A stretch of DNA of 43,578 nucleotides from a virus, in the IMG/VR virus record IMGVR_UViG_3300037485_000689, positions 1-43,578 of that record, one strand, 5' to 3'. A program made the translations under genes and the position numbers. Positions within the stretch are counted from its first letter, which is position 1, and every line of letters starts with the position of its first letter. A model generated the notes under the pieces. That model was not told where the DNA came from and made no database searches. It worked only from the letters and a program-made list of their open reading frames with translations. This document shows positions 15,930-24,642 of this stretch, in pieces.

Positions 15930-16100
15930 CTTTTATCAACATAATGTTCCATTAGTCTGTGCAGAGGTTTTACACCATTCGCTAATTACGATTACCAAAT
16001 TTTTACTTTTAAATTTAAAGCAAGTTGCCAACACTTAAATATTCTTCTTTTAGAATACTCCTACTTTAGAGCCAAAGCCAATTCCTATAAACTCATTATA

Positions 16101-16195
16101 CGATAGTACGGTAAGAGATGTTGCTCTCATTCAGGGGGTAGGGGGCAACACCTTTTACTTACCTACCTCAAACCTTAAATCTATAACCGATAGTA
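16101..16195 (+). promoter_or_regulatory. G-rich structured leader element with alternative pairing
   Basis: GGTAAG (16110-16115) pairs with CTTACC (16158-16163), and inside it TGTTGC (16119-16124) pairs with GCAACA (16145-16150). The apical loop carries GGGGGTAGGGGG, which is striking in such AT-rich DNA. GGTAGG (16137-16142) can instead pair with CCTACC (16162-16167), which overlaps the outer stem, giving a two-state or pseudoknotted fold. The 8-base sequence CGATAGTA occurs at both ends (16101-16108 and 16188-16195). Because the gene promoter lies downstream at 16233, this may act in a longer read-through transcript or as DNA. No known riboswitch class is recognised. Confidence 0.45.
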
Positions 16196-16232
16196 ATTAA
16201 GTGTAAAACTTTAAATTACAACATAAATTCAT

Positions 16233-16240
16233 TAAATTTG
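16233..16240 (+). promoter_or_regulatory. -7 box for the 1571-aa gene
   Basis: TAAATTTG followed by CC. A weak TTTA at 16210-16213 stands at the -33 distance. The ATG at 16270 follows a 29-base A-rich leader with AATAATAA repeats. Confidence 0.7.
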
Positions 16241-16269
16241 CCTAATAATAAAAAATAATAAAAAAAACC

Positions 16270-19200
16270 ATGGCTTGCTTCGTAAATTACAAAGGAAAAA
16301 GATATAGTGAACCCGAATTCTTCGCATTGCTAGCGGCTGGCGAGTACGATAAGCTAGTTGCTGAAGGAAAGTTTGAACCTAAGAAATTAACTAGCACCTC
16401 AACTGCGTCTACTCAAGAAGAAATAAAGGAAAGAAATAGAATAAACGATGAACTAGGCGGTGGCGTAAGTCAATGGTTAGATAGGTTTAACTCAGACGTA
16501 GTGATTCCAGAAAGAATGAAGGAGTTGATAGCTGAGAACAATAATAACAAAACAACCTTAACCAATCAAACTTCTCTCGAACAAGCTCAGGAACTTATAA
16601 ACCAATATGAAAATGAGCGTAAGGCTGGAAACAGAAAAGCAAAAGGTAGAGACGCTGTCACTAGAATAATAGAAGAAATAAAGAACGGTGAGCTTACAAA
16701 TGCTTTGTCTGTTGCTGCGGCAATGATAATCTTCAAGAATACTGCTGTGGAAATATCAAGAGCTCTAAAAACTGGAAATACAGCAAAGGCAGAATACTTC
16801 TTTAAGATACAAACAGATGTTATAATAGCCTTAAAAGAAAAAGGAACTGAAACAGGTCGTGAGTTGCAAGCATTCTCATTACTAGATAAGTATATACTAT
16901 CAGACCCAGAACTAGCTGATTTCTACTACAGAAAGAAAGTAGAGGCTAGTAACACAGAGGCAATGAATAATGAAACTAACAAATCATCTGCAAATGAAGT
17001 TGTTGACACTGTAAACAAAGCAAAGGAAGCTGCCAAAAAGAAAACAGCAGCAGCAGTTGTCAAAGACGTAAACGCAGCTCTAGAAAAAGAGATGAGAAAA
17101 GGTCTTGTTAATCCTACAGAAGCTAAGAAAAATCAGGTAAAATCATTTTTTAATAAACTTAGAGTAGACGAAACTAAAACACTGAACAATAAAACATTCT
17201 CAGCCATAATACCAATAAACGTAATTATAGACCCTAAGAAATACAATAAATTTATAGATGGAGTAGAGGCACTTGTTTTAGGCGGGATGAATTTAGGTAT
17301 AGCCATAACAAAAATGAAGGCAAAGCTATTAGGAACTGAAGGTTATGACGAAAAGCAAATCAATGCAATGCAGAAGTTATTTGTTTCTAGCATAAAAGAA
17401 ACTCAAAATCCTAAAGCAAAAACAAAGCTACAGCTAGAAAGAGAGGCTGCCAATGCTGAGTTTAAAGCAGTAAAAGAACAATACAACGCTAAGCAAAAAG
17501 AAATAAAAGATGCTAAAGAAAAAGCTAGACTAGCTGACGAAGCTGTACAAAAAATTCTAGACGATGTTGAAAGGGAGAACTTTAAAAGAATAGTATCAGA
17601 ACAAGAAGAGCTGAAGAAGCAAAGAGAAAAATTAGCAGCTGATAAAATAAAGGAAAGACAAGACCTTGAGGCGGCAATTATTAAACTTGAAGAAAAAAAC
17701 CAAAAAGCATTAGCTGCTGCCGAACAGAAAATAGCTGACGCTGTTGAAAAAGAAAACTTTAAGAGAATTGTGGCGGAACAAAATGAAGCTAACAAAAAGA
17801 AAAAGAAATTAGAAAGTGATATAGACAAACTAACTAAAGAAATATTATCTACTGCAAAAAAGAGTAATACCAATGCAGTTGAGGCTATTATAGATATGTT
17901 CTACTCTGGTGACAATCAACTGCAATCAAACTTAGAAGAGATGGTAGTAGAGGCTTTGGATGTAACACCGCAAGAAGCAGTCAAAATTGCTGAGAAGATA
18001 AAGAACTCAATGGAAAATGAGCTTAGGTCTAAATTGTTAAAAGATTTAGCTAGCACAATTAAGTACGCAGAAGAGAAAGAAAATCCACCTGTAGCTAAAA
18101 CCAATAAGCCATATATAGATAAATTTATCAGTGCTATAAGTACAGGAAATATAGCAGGCAAGACAACTGTCGTAGATAAGTTAATTCAGCTTAGCATGAT
18201 GGGCGTACTATCAGCCGATGACGTAATGAACTTAGTTAAGAAGAAGTACGGTATGAGTGAATTCACTATTGAAATGGCACAATTTGTTAAAGAGCAGGCT
18301 AAGAAAATAAGTGAAGCTACATTACAAGACAGAAAGAATAAAGAGATGGCTAAACTCCTTAACGAGATGACTAGACTAACTCCTCTTTATTATAATGACG
18401 CAATGAATAGTTTATGGTACGCTTCTGTATTAAGTGGTGTAGGAACTCAGGACGCAAACATTTCGTACAATATAGCTCAAGTATTTAATAACTACGGAAA
18501 CGTAGCTTTTGTAAATCTTGCAAATAAAATAGCAAGTATTAAGAATGTTGGTCTTAAAAATGCCTCAAGAAACTTTTTGTATGATAGTATGTACAGCATA
18601 TTAAGAGGCTTGTATCAAGATTCTTTAAGCAGTACGTCTAAATTAGGTGTTGGAAGCTCATCTTTAGTAAATCTTATTTTTGGAGTGAGAGAGGGAGTAT
18701 CTAGTTATGCAGAATCTGAAAAAATTGTAAGCAGTCAGACTCAAGGAGAAGTAGATTACAGCAGGTTGAAAAAAGGAATGAAGTTTTTGAATAATACAAA
18801 ATATATAGGAAGAATGCTTTCTTCAGTGGATTTGGCTATTCAAGACTTACAAAAAAATCCTTGGCTAGCGATAATGATAAGAGAGGTTTACGAGAAGCAA
18901 GGATTAGATACAGCCGCTATAGATGCTATAATAAAAGCGCAATTAGTAAGTACGGAACTTGAACTAGAAGTAGCTAACCAAAAAGCTGTAGAAGATATTC
19001 TCAAATACGATATTACTATAAAAGAAAAAGATGGTAAGTTTATTGTGATGTATAATAACAGCAAAAGGGGCATATTTGACACAATGCAAGAAGCCGAAGA
19101 TGCTAGAGAGGGAATTGCTAAAAACGAAGGCATTGCAATTAAAAGATGGGCGTACAAGTATTTACAAGAAAAAATTAATAGAGATGTGGTAGAGTCGGCA

Positions 19201-20985
19201 ACGCATTTATCCCAAGAAAGTATAATGTCTTCTGCTCCTACTGGAGTTGCAAGTAGATGGATTTATGATAACATGATAAACTTAAAAAGCACCATGACTA
19301 AGAAGAGTATGGAGCTAGAACAAGAATCAAGAGCCTCTAATTCTTACGCAACAAAATACGCAAAAAGCTTCTTTTCTAGGTCTATATACGCAGCAGAAAG
19401 AACAGTAGCGTTTGTTAAGATGTCAGTTAACTTAATGAATAACTTCTTTGTATTAGATACTCCTTTAGGTATATGGAGAGCATATAGTATTCAAAGAATA
19501 ACAAAAAACCCTATAGGAAATACGCAAAACAAAATAGCAGATTTCTATAAAACACAAACTCAAATTGACGCATTAAAATCAAGAGCTATTATGAGCACCT
19601 TGGCTTGGGCTGTTCCATTATTGTTTACAACACTACTTAAAGGTAAAGATGATGATGACGATGAAAAAAAGAGAATTAAAGCAGAGCAATCTAAAGAAAT
19701 AGCTGATGCTTATGCAGAAGAAAATCAAGACAAGATAGATGAAAGCAGTCCTTATCTTATAACTCCTGAAGACGGAGAGGTATTTGGTGCTTTAGACTTT
19801 ATGACTCCAGAAATGAAAAAATCATTAGAAAATGCTGGTTTAGCTAAAGAACACTCTGTATATAAGGGCGTATATCCAAATGGTAGATTTGTATCTATTG
19901 TTTCAGACCCTAGTAAATTTAATTTTGCAGCTGTTCTTGTAAATACTATAAAAATGTATCAAAAATACATAATAAACGATACTAACAACAAGACGCCTTT
20001 AGCAGAAAGACAAAAAAGATTAAGTGAATTAATAATGCAGTCAGCAGTATATTCTATGATGTCTTTTGGAAGTTTTAGTATAAACAAAAGAGCTAAATCA
20101 TTAGTTGAGACTGCGAAACAATCAGAAGGTAAGGTAATAGACGTTGCTACGGCTGCTATTGAAACAGCTATCCCAGAATTTCAGTTAGCAAACCCAAATA
20201 TACTAAAGCAATCAATAAGATATTTTGATGGTGCTGCCAGAGAAATGATTCGCCCTTCAGAAGACTTTACTACTTATGCAAAAACAAAAATACCAATATT
20301 AGGTTCTTTTGTAAGCGTGTACGGAGCAACCGAAAGGTTTGGTATGTTTGGAGAAAAAATGTATTCAGTACCAGCAATGTCTCAGGGTGCGGTTTCCCAA
20401 TATTATTTTAACTTTATGTATGGAGATAAGAATAAGGAATACAAAGAAATGTATCGTTTCTTAGCCAGCAAAGGGTATAATAAAGTGAAATCAATGCCTA
20501 GTAGCTTTTATGTGGGAGACCTTTATATAACTCCACAAGAAAGAGATAAGCTAGGATTACAGGCAGCAAAAGAGGTATTCGAAAAGATAAATAAAGAAAA
20601 ATCTTCTTTAAGTACTTTGCCAGACAAAGAAGTTGGTAGATATGTAGACAAACTGTTTAATCTTAAATTCTTAAATGTATTTTTAAAAGAAAGAGGTGTA
20701 TACGATGAAGCTAAGGTAAAATTAGAGAACGAAAAGTTTGATATAGATTTCCAAGGCAGATTAATTAAACAAGAACAAGAAGCTGCAAAAGAAGAATACC
20801 TTGAAGTTACTCCAAAAGAAAAAGAATTAATAAAAAAAGCTGGAACTAGTAAGGCTCAAAGATATTCTGTAGTACATCCTTTACTTGAAACCTCTAAAGA
20901 CCCATTAACCGATATTTCAAGGTACTTTAGATTAGGAATAATATCGAAAGAACAAGCGATTGAATTTAACACTGAGTTTGAATAA
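16270..20985 (+). CDS. giant internal virion/ejection protein candidate, 1571 aa
   Basis: No enzyme motif is recognised. Residues 1-40 form a small domain (ACFVNYKGKRYSEPEF). About 370-530 is a long charged coiled coil containing an imperfect duplication around EKENFKRIV / ERENFKRIV. About 700-1100 has blocks typical of large inner-core polyvalent proteins, such as NSLWYASVLSGVG and a later FVKMSVNLMNNFFVLDTPLG segment. One strong membrane helix (about 1103-1122, IMSTLAWAVPLLFTTLL) is followed by a KGKDDDDDEKK run. The protein may form a core or translocation channel with the 2444-aa protein. It is flanked by its own promoters. No lytic transglycosylase signature was found. Confidence 0.65.
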   Translation: MACFVNYKGKRYSEPEFFALLAAGEYDKLVAEGKFEPKKLTSTSTASTQEEIKERNRINDELGGGVSQWLDRFNSDVVIPERMKELIAENNNNKTTLTNQTSLEQAQELINQYENERKAGNRKAKGRDAVTRIIEEIKNGELTNALSVAAAMIIFKNTAVEISRALKTGNTAKAEYFFKIQTDVIIALKEKGTETGRELQAFSLLDKYILSDPELADFYYRKKVEASNTEAMNNETNKSSANEVVDTVNKAKEAAKKKTAAAVVKDVNAALEKEMRKGLVNPTEAKKNQVKSFFNKLRVDETKTLNNKTFSAIIPINVIIDPKKYNKFIDGVEALVLGGMNLGIAITKMKAKLLGTEGYDEKQINAMQKLFVSSIKETQNPKAKTKLQLEREAANAEFKAVKEQYNAKQKEIKDAKEKARLADEAVQKILDDVERENFKRIVSEQEELKKQREKLAADKIKERQDLEAAIIKLEEKNQKALAAAEQKIADAVEKENFKRIVAEQNEANKKKKKLESDIDKLTKEILSTAKKSNTNAVEAIIDMFYSGDNQLQSNLEEMVVEALDVTPQEAVKIAEKIKNSMENELRSKLLKDLASTIKYAEEKENPPVAKTNKPYIDKFISAISTGNIAGKTTVVDKLIQLSMMGVLSADDVMNLVKKKYGMSEFTIEMAQFVKEQAKKISEATLQDRKNKEMAKLLNEMTRLTPLYYNDAMNSLWYASVLSGVGTQDANISYNIAQVFNNYGNVAFVNLANKIASIKNVGLKNASRNFLYDSMYSILRGLYQDSLSSTSKLGVGSSSLVNLIFGVREGVSSYAESEKIVSSQTQGEVDYSRLKKGMKFLNNTKYIGRMLSSVDLAIQDLQKNPWLAIMIREVYEKQGLDTAAIDAIIKAQLVSTELELEVANQKAVEDILKYDITIKEKDGKFIVMYNNSKRGIFDTMQEAEDAREGIAKNEGIAIKRWAYKYLQEKINRDVVESATHLSQESIMSSAPTGVASRWIYDNMINLKSTMTKKSMELEQESRASNSYATKYAKSFFSRSIYAAERTVAFVKMSVNLMNNFFVLDTPLGIWRAYSIQRITKNPIGNTQNKIADFYKTQTQIDALKSRAIMSTLAWAVPLLFTTLLKGKDDDDDEKKRIKAEQSKEIADAYAEENQDKIDESSPYLITPEDGEVFGALDFMTPEMKKSLENAGLAKEHSVYKGVYPNGRFVSIVSDPSKFNFAAVLVNTIKMYQKYIINDTNNKTPLAERQKRLSELIMQSAVYSMMSFGSFSINKRAKSLVETAKQSEGKVIDVATAAIETAIPEFQLANPNILKQSIRYFDGAAREMIRPSEDFTTYAKTKIPILGSFVSVYGATERFGMFGEKMYSVPAMSQGAVSQYYFNFMYGDKNKEYKEMYRFLASKGYNKVKSMPSSFYVGDLYITPQERDKLGLQAAKEVFEKINKEKSSLSTLPDKEVGRYVDKLFNLKFLNVFLKERGVYDEAKVKLENEKFDIDFQGRLIKQEQEAAKEEYLEVTPKEKELIKKAGTSKAQRYSVVHPLLETSKDPLTDISRYFRLGIISKEQAIEFNTEFE

Positions 20986-21005
20986 AATAAAATAACGTAT
21001 ATTTG
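20977..21005 (+). promoter_or_regulatory. promoter for the 303-aa structural gene
   Basis: -33 box TTTG (20977-20980, inside the end of the upstream gene), 17-base spacer, -7 box TATATTTG (20998-21005) followed by C. The ATG at 21013 is seven bases later, so the mRNA should be leaderless or nearly so. Confidence 0.75.
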
Positions 21006-21012
21006 CATTAAT

Positions 21013-21924
21013 ATGAGCCTTTACCCAACAAATAACCTAGAAATTGTAGACCCTTTCGGGGAGATAATTAACTTTACAGATACCACAGGTGGTTACGCCA
21101 CAAACAACACTGACGGATATGGAAGTCCTAACCTAACCTACGCACAGGTTGGCGGTATAAATTTACTAATAGGAAACTATGTAAATATAACTCCCTCAGC
21201 ACTAGGCGTTGGAGCTGCTTTAGTTCCATACACTCAATACATTAAGACTAGTGGAGCTTCACAAACTTACGACAGCAAGATAGTAACAGTAGGTAATTAC
21301 TTTGTACCTCACACAACAGGACTAGTAGTAGCGGCTGGCGACACATTTGAGACAACAGGATATTACAATCCGCTAATAACTCCATCAAGATGGTTGCCAA
21401 CAGCTTTAGGAACTCCCTTATACTTAAGTACGCAAGACTTAGGTTATACCACACTTGGCGTTATTCCTGATAGCATATTAACTTTACAGTACGAAGTGTA
21501 CGGAATTGTAAATACTACAGCTTTCACAACAACTTTAGGTACTAAGTACTTAGTTACTGGAACTGGAACTGTTATATACTTAGGAAGCACCTATAAGCAA
21601 GGAGAAGTATTTACAGCTTCAGGAGCATCAACAGTAAGTGTAGGTAGTGGAACTTTTGGAGTTGCACCTTATAATAGTGGAGCAGTAAGTAACTTTCAAA
21701 CTATCTATAACTTAGAAACTAGTTTGGTAGCCCTGCAAACATCAAATATTTTAAGTCCAAAAAGTCAAGGAAGGGAGTACAACTATCAGGTAGCCACCAT
21801 CTTTACAAATATCTACACTATGCAGAATGCTGCCAATATTGGTTTAGTAAGTTTAGGTCAGGCATATAATAATATTGTAAGTTTACAGGAAGAAGTTGAT
21901 AATTTAGCTAATAATATTTATTAA
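21013..21924 (+). CDS. tail/appendage structural protein candidate, 303 aa
   Basis: Unknown family. The protein is Thr/Gly/Tyr-rich and beta-rich over residues 1-220, ending in a helical C-terminal segment (about 225-303). The segment LGTKYLVTGTGTVIYLG...GEVFTASG matches in layout a segment of the 287-aa protein at 23539-24402 (GTYIVKGTPNT...GQVFTKSG), so the two share a beta-sandwich-like module and may be paralogues. It begins the appendage cluster and overlaps the following 84-aa gene by one base (TAATG). Confidence 0.65.
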   Translation: MSLYPTNNLEIVDPFGEIINFTDTTGGYATNNTDGYGSPNLTYAQVGGINLLIGNYVNITPSALGVGAALVPYTQYIKTSGASQTYDSKIVTVGNYFVPHTTGLVVAAGDTFETTGYYNPLITPSRWLPTALGTPLYLSTQDLGYTTLGVIPDSILTLQYEVYGIVNTTAFTTTLGTKYLVTGTGTVIYLGSTYKQGEVFTASGASTVSVGSGTFGVAPYNSGAVSNFQTIYNLETSLVALQTSNILSPKSQGREYNYQVATIFTNIYTMQNAANIGLVSLGQAYNNIVSLQEEVDNLANNIY

Positions 21925-22178
21925 TGGACTACAATCAAATAATATATCAATTAAGACTAGAGCAAGTTCGTTGTACGCAATTAGGATTACCATTTGATGT
22001 TAGTGATAACACTATTATTTATTTAAGTAATCTTATTCACAGTTATAATTTTGTTGGAATAACTGATAGTCAAAGAATAATAATAAAGAATGAGATTAAC
22101 GGTATAGTACAAGACGTTAACTATTATACGTCTTTTACTCAAGGGTTATTTAACGGCTACTATAATTCACAAGTTTAA
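21924..22178 (+). CDS. small hypothetical protein, 84 aa
   Basis: Unknown family. The sequence is Asn/Tyr/Ile-rich and starts DYNQIIYQLRLEQVRC. There is no membrane segment or motif. It starts within the stop codon of the 303-aa gene, so translation is probably coupled, and it ends just before the -33 box of the fibre promoter. It may be a chaperone or minor component of the 303-aa protein, by position only. Confidence 0.65.
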   Translation: MDYNQIIYQLRLEQVRCTQLGLPFDVSDNTIIYLSNLIHSYNFVGITDSQRIIIKNEINGIVQDVNYYTSFTQGLFNGYYNSQV

Positions 22179-22180
22179 AC

Positions 22181-22212
22181 TTTGTAAATTACAGAGGAAA
22201 AGACTAATTTTG
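22181..22212 (+). promoter_or_regulatory. promoter for the tail fibre gene
   Basis: -33 box TTTG (22181-22184), 20-base spacer, -7 box TAATTTTG (22205-22212) followed by C. A 25-base leader containing AATAATAATAATAATAA precedes the ATG at 22238. Confidence 0.75.
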
Positions 22213-22237
22213 CAATAGAAAATAATAATAATAATAA

Positions 22238-23536
22238 ATGTCAATACAGTTATCAAGAGCGAACACAGGAACGCCATTAACCACAGCAGATTACAACAGT
22301 GATAATCTAATAGTGGAAACTGCTGTTAATTCATTACTAGGCACATCTAGCAGTGGAGGTACTGTAACAAACTTTACAGAGGTAGATACAGACGTTGCTG
22401 AATTATTTAGTGCAAGTGTGTCTAATCCGACTACAACACCAGAAATAACATTCTCAAGAATAAGCAAGGCAGCTAATCTTGTATATGCTTCTCCAGACGG
22501 AACTTCAGGCAAACCTACAATGAGAGCCTTGGTGTCGACAGACTTACCAGTAGTTCCTTTTAATAAAGGAGGTACAGGAATAACAACAGCTATGACCGAC
22601 AATAAGGTTTTAAGTCAAAGAAGCGGAACAATAAAATACACAGGAATAACAGCGGCAGGCACAAGCAGAATAGTTGTAACACCAACAACTGATAATTTTG
22701 AAATAGATATAGTACCAGCTAATATAGAAATAAATACACTTGCATCAACAACTCCTTTGTCTTTTGCTAAGGGAGGAACTAACTCAACTTCACAACAAGC
22801 AGCAATAAATTCTCTAACAGCGGTATCAGGAGCAACTAATGAGTTTGTATTAACAAAAGACACTTCTACTGGAAATGCTATATATAAAGCTCAGTCAACT
22901 GGAATTGTAACATTAAACGGACTAACAGGAGCTACAGTAACTATAGGTGCTGATAATATTTTAGCAGGAGCTACTAATAAGTGGTATACCGCAACAGAAA
23001 TAGCACAGATGGCAGCTAATACAGCAAAGGTTACTAACGCTACTCACACAGGTGATGTTACAGGAAGTGGTGCTTTAACAATAGCTGCGAACGCAGTTAC
23101 TTACGCTAAAATGCAGGCAATAAGTGCTACTAAAAGATTATTAGGAAGAATTAGTGGAGGTGCAGGAAGCGCAGAAGAAATAGCAATTAGTGGTAACTTA
23201 GCAATGAGTGCTACTGACTTAATTGTTAGAACTTCTAAAATAAAAACTATTACAGCTAATTATAGTGTACCTATCACAGAAGGAACTATTTTAGTAAATG
23301 GTTCAAGTTTAACAATAACATTACCAGATACCGCTACAGTAGCAAATGGTGATGAATTTATAATTAAAAATATAGCAGGTGCTACAACAAATTCGTTGGT
23401 AGTTTTTAACGCAGGTATTGAAGAAATAGATGGTTCGGCTACCTATACTGGTTTAAACTTAGCCTACAACTGTGTTACCGTTAAATACGGTGGCTCAAAC
23501 AGATGGTATATAATGAGTAAAATAACAACTGGATAA
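22238..23536 (+). CDS. tail fibre protein, 432 aa
   Basis: Two copies of the phage fibre repeat are clear: PFNKGGTGITTA near residue 109 and SFAKGGTNSTSQQ near residue 176, the second followed by SLTAVSGATNEFVLT. The rest is Thr/Ala/Gly-rich beta sequence with a segment THTGDVTGSGALTIAANAVTYAKMQ, which is also seen in many fibres. The C-terminal 100 residues (ITLPDTATVANGDEFIIKN...) resemble a compact beta domain at fibre tips. It should form a trimeric appendage that touches the host surface. It has its own promoter and is followed three bases later by the 287-aa gene. Confidence 0.8.
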   Translation: MSIQLSRANTGTPLTTADYNSDNLIVETAVNSLLGTSSSGGTVTNFTEVDTDVAELFSASVSNPTTTPEITFSRISKAANLVYASPDGTSGKPTMRALVSTDLPVVPFNKGGTGITTAMTDNKVLSQRSGTIKYTGITAAGTSRIVVTPTTDNFEIDIVPANIEINTLASTTPLSFAKGGTNSTSQQAAINSLTAVSGATNEFVLTKDTSTGNAIYKAQSTGIVTLNGLTGATVTIGADNILAGATNKWYTATEIAQMAANTAKVTNATHTGDVTGSGALTIAANAVTYAKMQAISATKRLLGRISGGAGSAEEIAISGNLAMSATDLIVRTSKIKTITANYSVPITEGTILVNGSSLTITLPDTATVANGDEFIIKNIAGATTNSLVVFNAGIEEIDGSATYTGLNLAYNCVTVKYGGSNRWYIMSKITTG

Positions 23537-23538
23537 TC

Positions 23539-24402
23539 ATGGCAACAGATATAATCATCTCAACAGACAACAGTACAAATACCACCTTAGGTATATACGA
23601 TAGTACTGACTACACTGGACTAGGAATTAGTATTTCTGATGTGAAGGCAGTTAGGTTCTTGTTCTCTACTTATAATAGTGTATTAAACTCTGGTACAGTA
23701 GGGGCTTTAATAGCTAATAATGAATATATTGTAATAACAGGAACTTTTGAAATGAATGGTATTGATTATTCTTCAGGAGATGTATTTGTAGCATATGCAG
23801 CTTTTACATTACCAGTTGACCCAACTCTTTTAGTAAGCTCTACTGGTTACTACAGCACATACAATACATTAATACCAAGCACAATAACTAACTATAATTT
23901 TTACCCTTCTGATTTAAACGAGAACTCTACAACATTTGCAGATTCGGCAAGAACAGTTAATTACGAAATTTATACAACAGAAAGTGCAGCAGGAACAATA
24001 GCAGCAGGAACTTACATTGTCAAAGGAACACCAAATACTTTTATTTCAATAGTAGTAGGTTTGAAAACCCAAAAGTATTATGTAGGTCAAGTATTTACAA
24101 AATCAGGTTCTTTTACATTCTCAGGAACACCGACAGTTGTAAGAAGCTTTGATGAAAACTCTTTTGACTTCTGGACTAACGCAGCATCAAGTGTTATATA
24201 CCAAAGCTATGTGAATAGTTTGTCTAATAGTACACTAAACGCAAGCGAAGATTTCAAGGATAATTTTATAAGAACCAATACTTTATACTCTTTACCTTAT
24301 GTGCAGAGTGCTACTAGCATTGCATATGACTTTAGCGCAGTACAAGCATCACTTGATATTATTGTCAACTACTTAGGAACTAAAAACAAAAACGTAAAAT
24401 AA
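23539..24402 (+). CDS. tail/appendage structural protein candidate, 287 aa
   Basis: Unknown family. The protein is beta-rich with many Thr, Ser and Tyr. Two similar internal blocks are seen: VIVITGTFEMNG-like near residues 70-95 and GTYIVKGTP...YVGQVFTKSG near residues 155-190, the latter also shared with the 303-aa protein. The C-terminal 70 residues are helical. It starts three bases after the fibre stop and ends three bases before the next gene, in one appendage operon. It could be a fibre adaptor or accessory adhesin. Confidence 0.65.
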   Translation: MATDIIISTDNSTNTTLGIYDSTDYTGLGISISDVKAVRFLFSTYNSVLNSGTVGALIANNEYIVITGTFEMNGIDYSSGDVFVAYAAFTLPVDPTLLVSSTGYYSTYNTLIPSTITNYNFYPSDLNENSTTFADSARTVNYEIYTTESAAGTIAAGTYIVKGTPNTFISIVVGLKTQKYYVGQVFTKSGSFTFSGTPTVVRSFDENSFDFWTNAASSVIYQSYVNSLSNSTLNASEDFKDNFIRTNTLYSLPYVQSATSIAYDFSAVQASLDIIVNYLGTKNKNVK

Positions 24403-24405
24403 AAA

Positions 24406-24642
24406 ATGTTAAGACCTAATTTCAATTCAATGTTCATAAGAACCTGTAAAAAAATATCTGACAAACAGATTTCTAATATTGCAGACTTTAAGAAAGGCAG
24501 AACAACACTAATGGGCTCTCAGTTTGTTAATTACAATTCTTTTGTAACAACTCAAACTCAGGACAACTTAATGAATGGAAACACAGACTATAACAGCATG
24601 AATATTAACTTAGACTACTTACTACAAAAATGGGATTACTAA
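24406..24642 (+). CDS. small hypothetical protein, 78 aa
   Basis: Unknown family. The protein is polar and Asn-rich (FNSMFIRTCKK, then VNYNSFVTTQTQ) with no visible motif. The gene is tightly packed: it starts three bases after the previous stop and overlaps the next gene by 13 bases. A role in fibre assembly is possible from position only. Confidence 0.65.
   Translation: MLRPNFNSMFIRTCKKISDKQISNIADFKKGRTTLMGSQFVNYNSFVTTQTQDNLMNGNTDYNSMNINLDYLLQKWDY

Larger units (their letters stand above)
15690..16269 (+). other. 580-base gene-free island in the virion operon
   Basis: No reading frame of useful size is present on either strand. In order it holds the tRNA-like sequence, a promoter, a predicted small RNA with terminator, about 150 bases with a perfect TATTCT/AGAATA hairpin (near 16040-16060) but little else, the G-rich structured element, and the promoter and A-rich leader of the 1571-aa gene. 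It is the only stretch of this size without a gene in the window. Confidence 0.8.

Noticed and set aside
15930-16232. Hidden or frameshifted gene on the minus strand of the non-coding island
   Set aside because: Short peptide-like stretches can be read, but each frame has several stops and there is no start or promoter; structure on the plus strand explains the conserved-looking parts better.
17403-17873. 156-aa antisense frame opposite the coiled coil of the 1571-aa protein
   Set aside because: Its length results from low stop density opposite Lys/Glu/Ala codons; the product is low-complexity Ser/Phe/Leu and no promoter is present.
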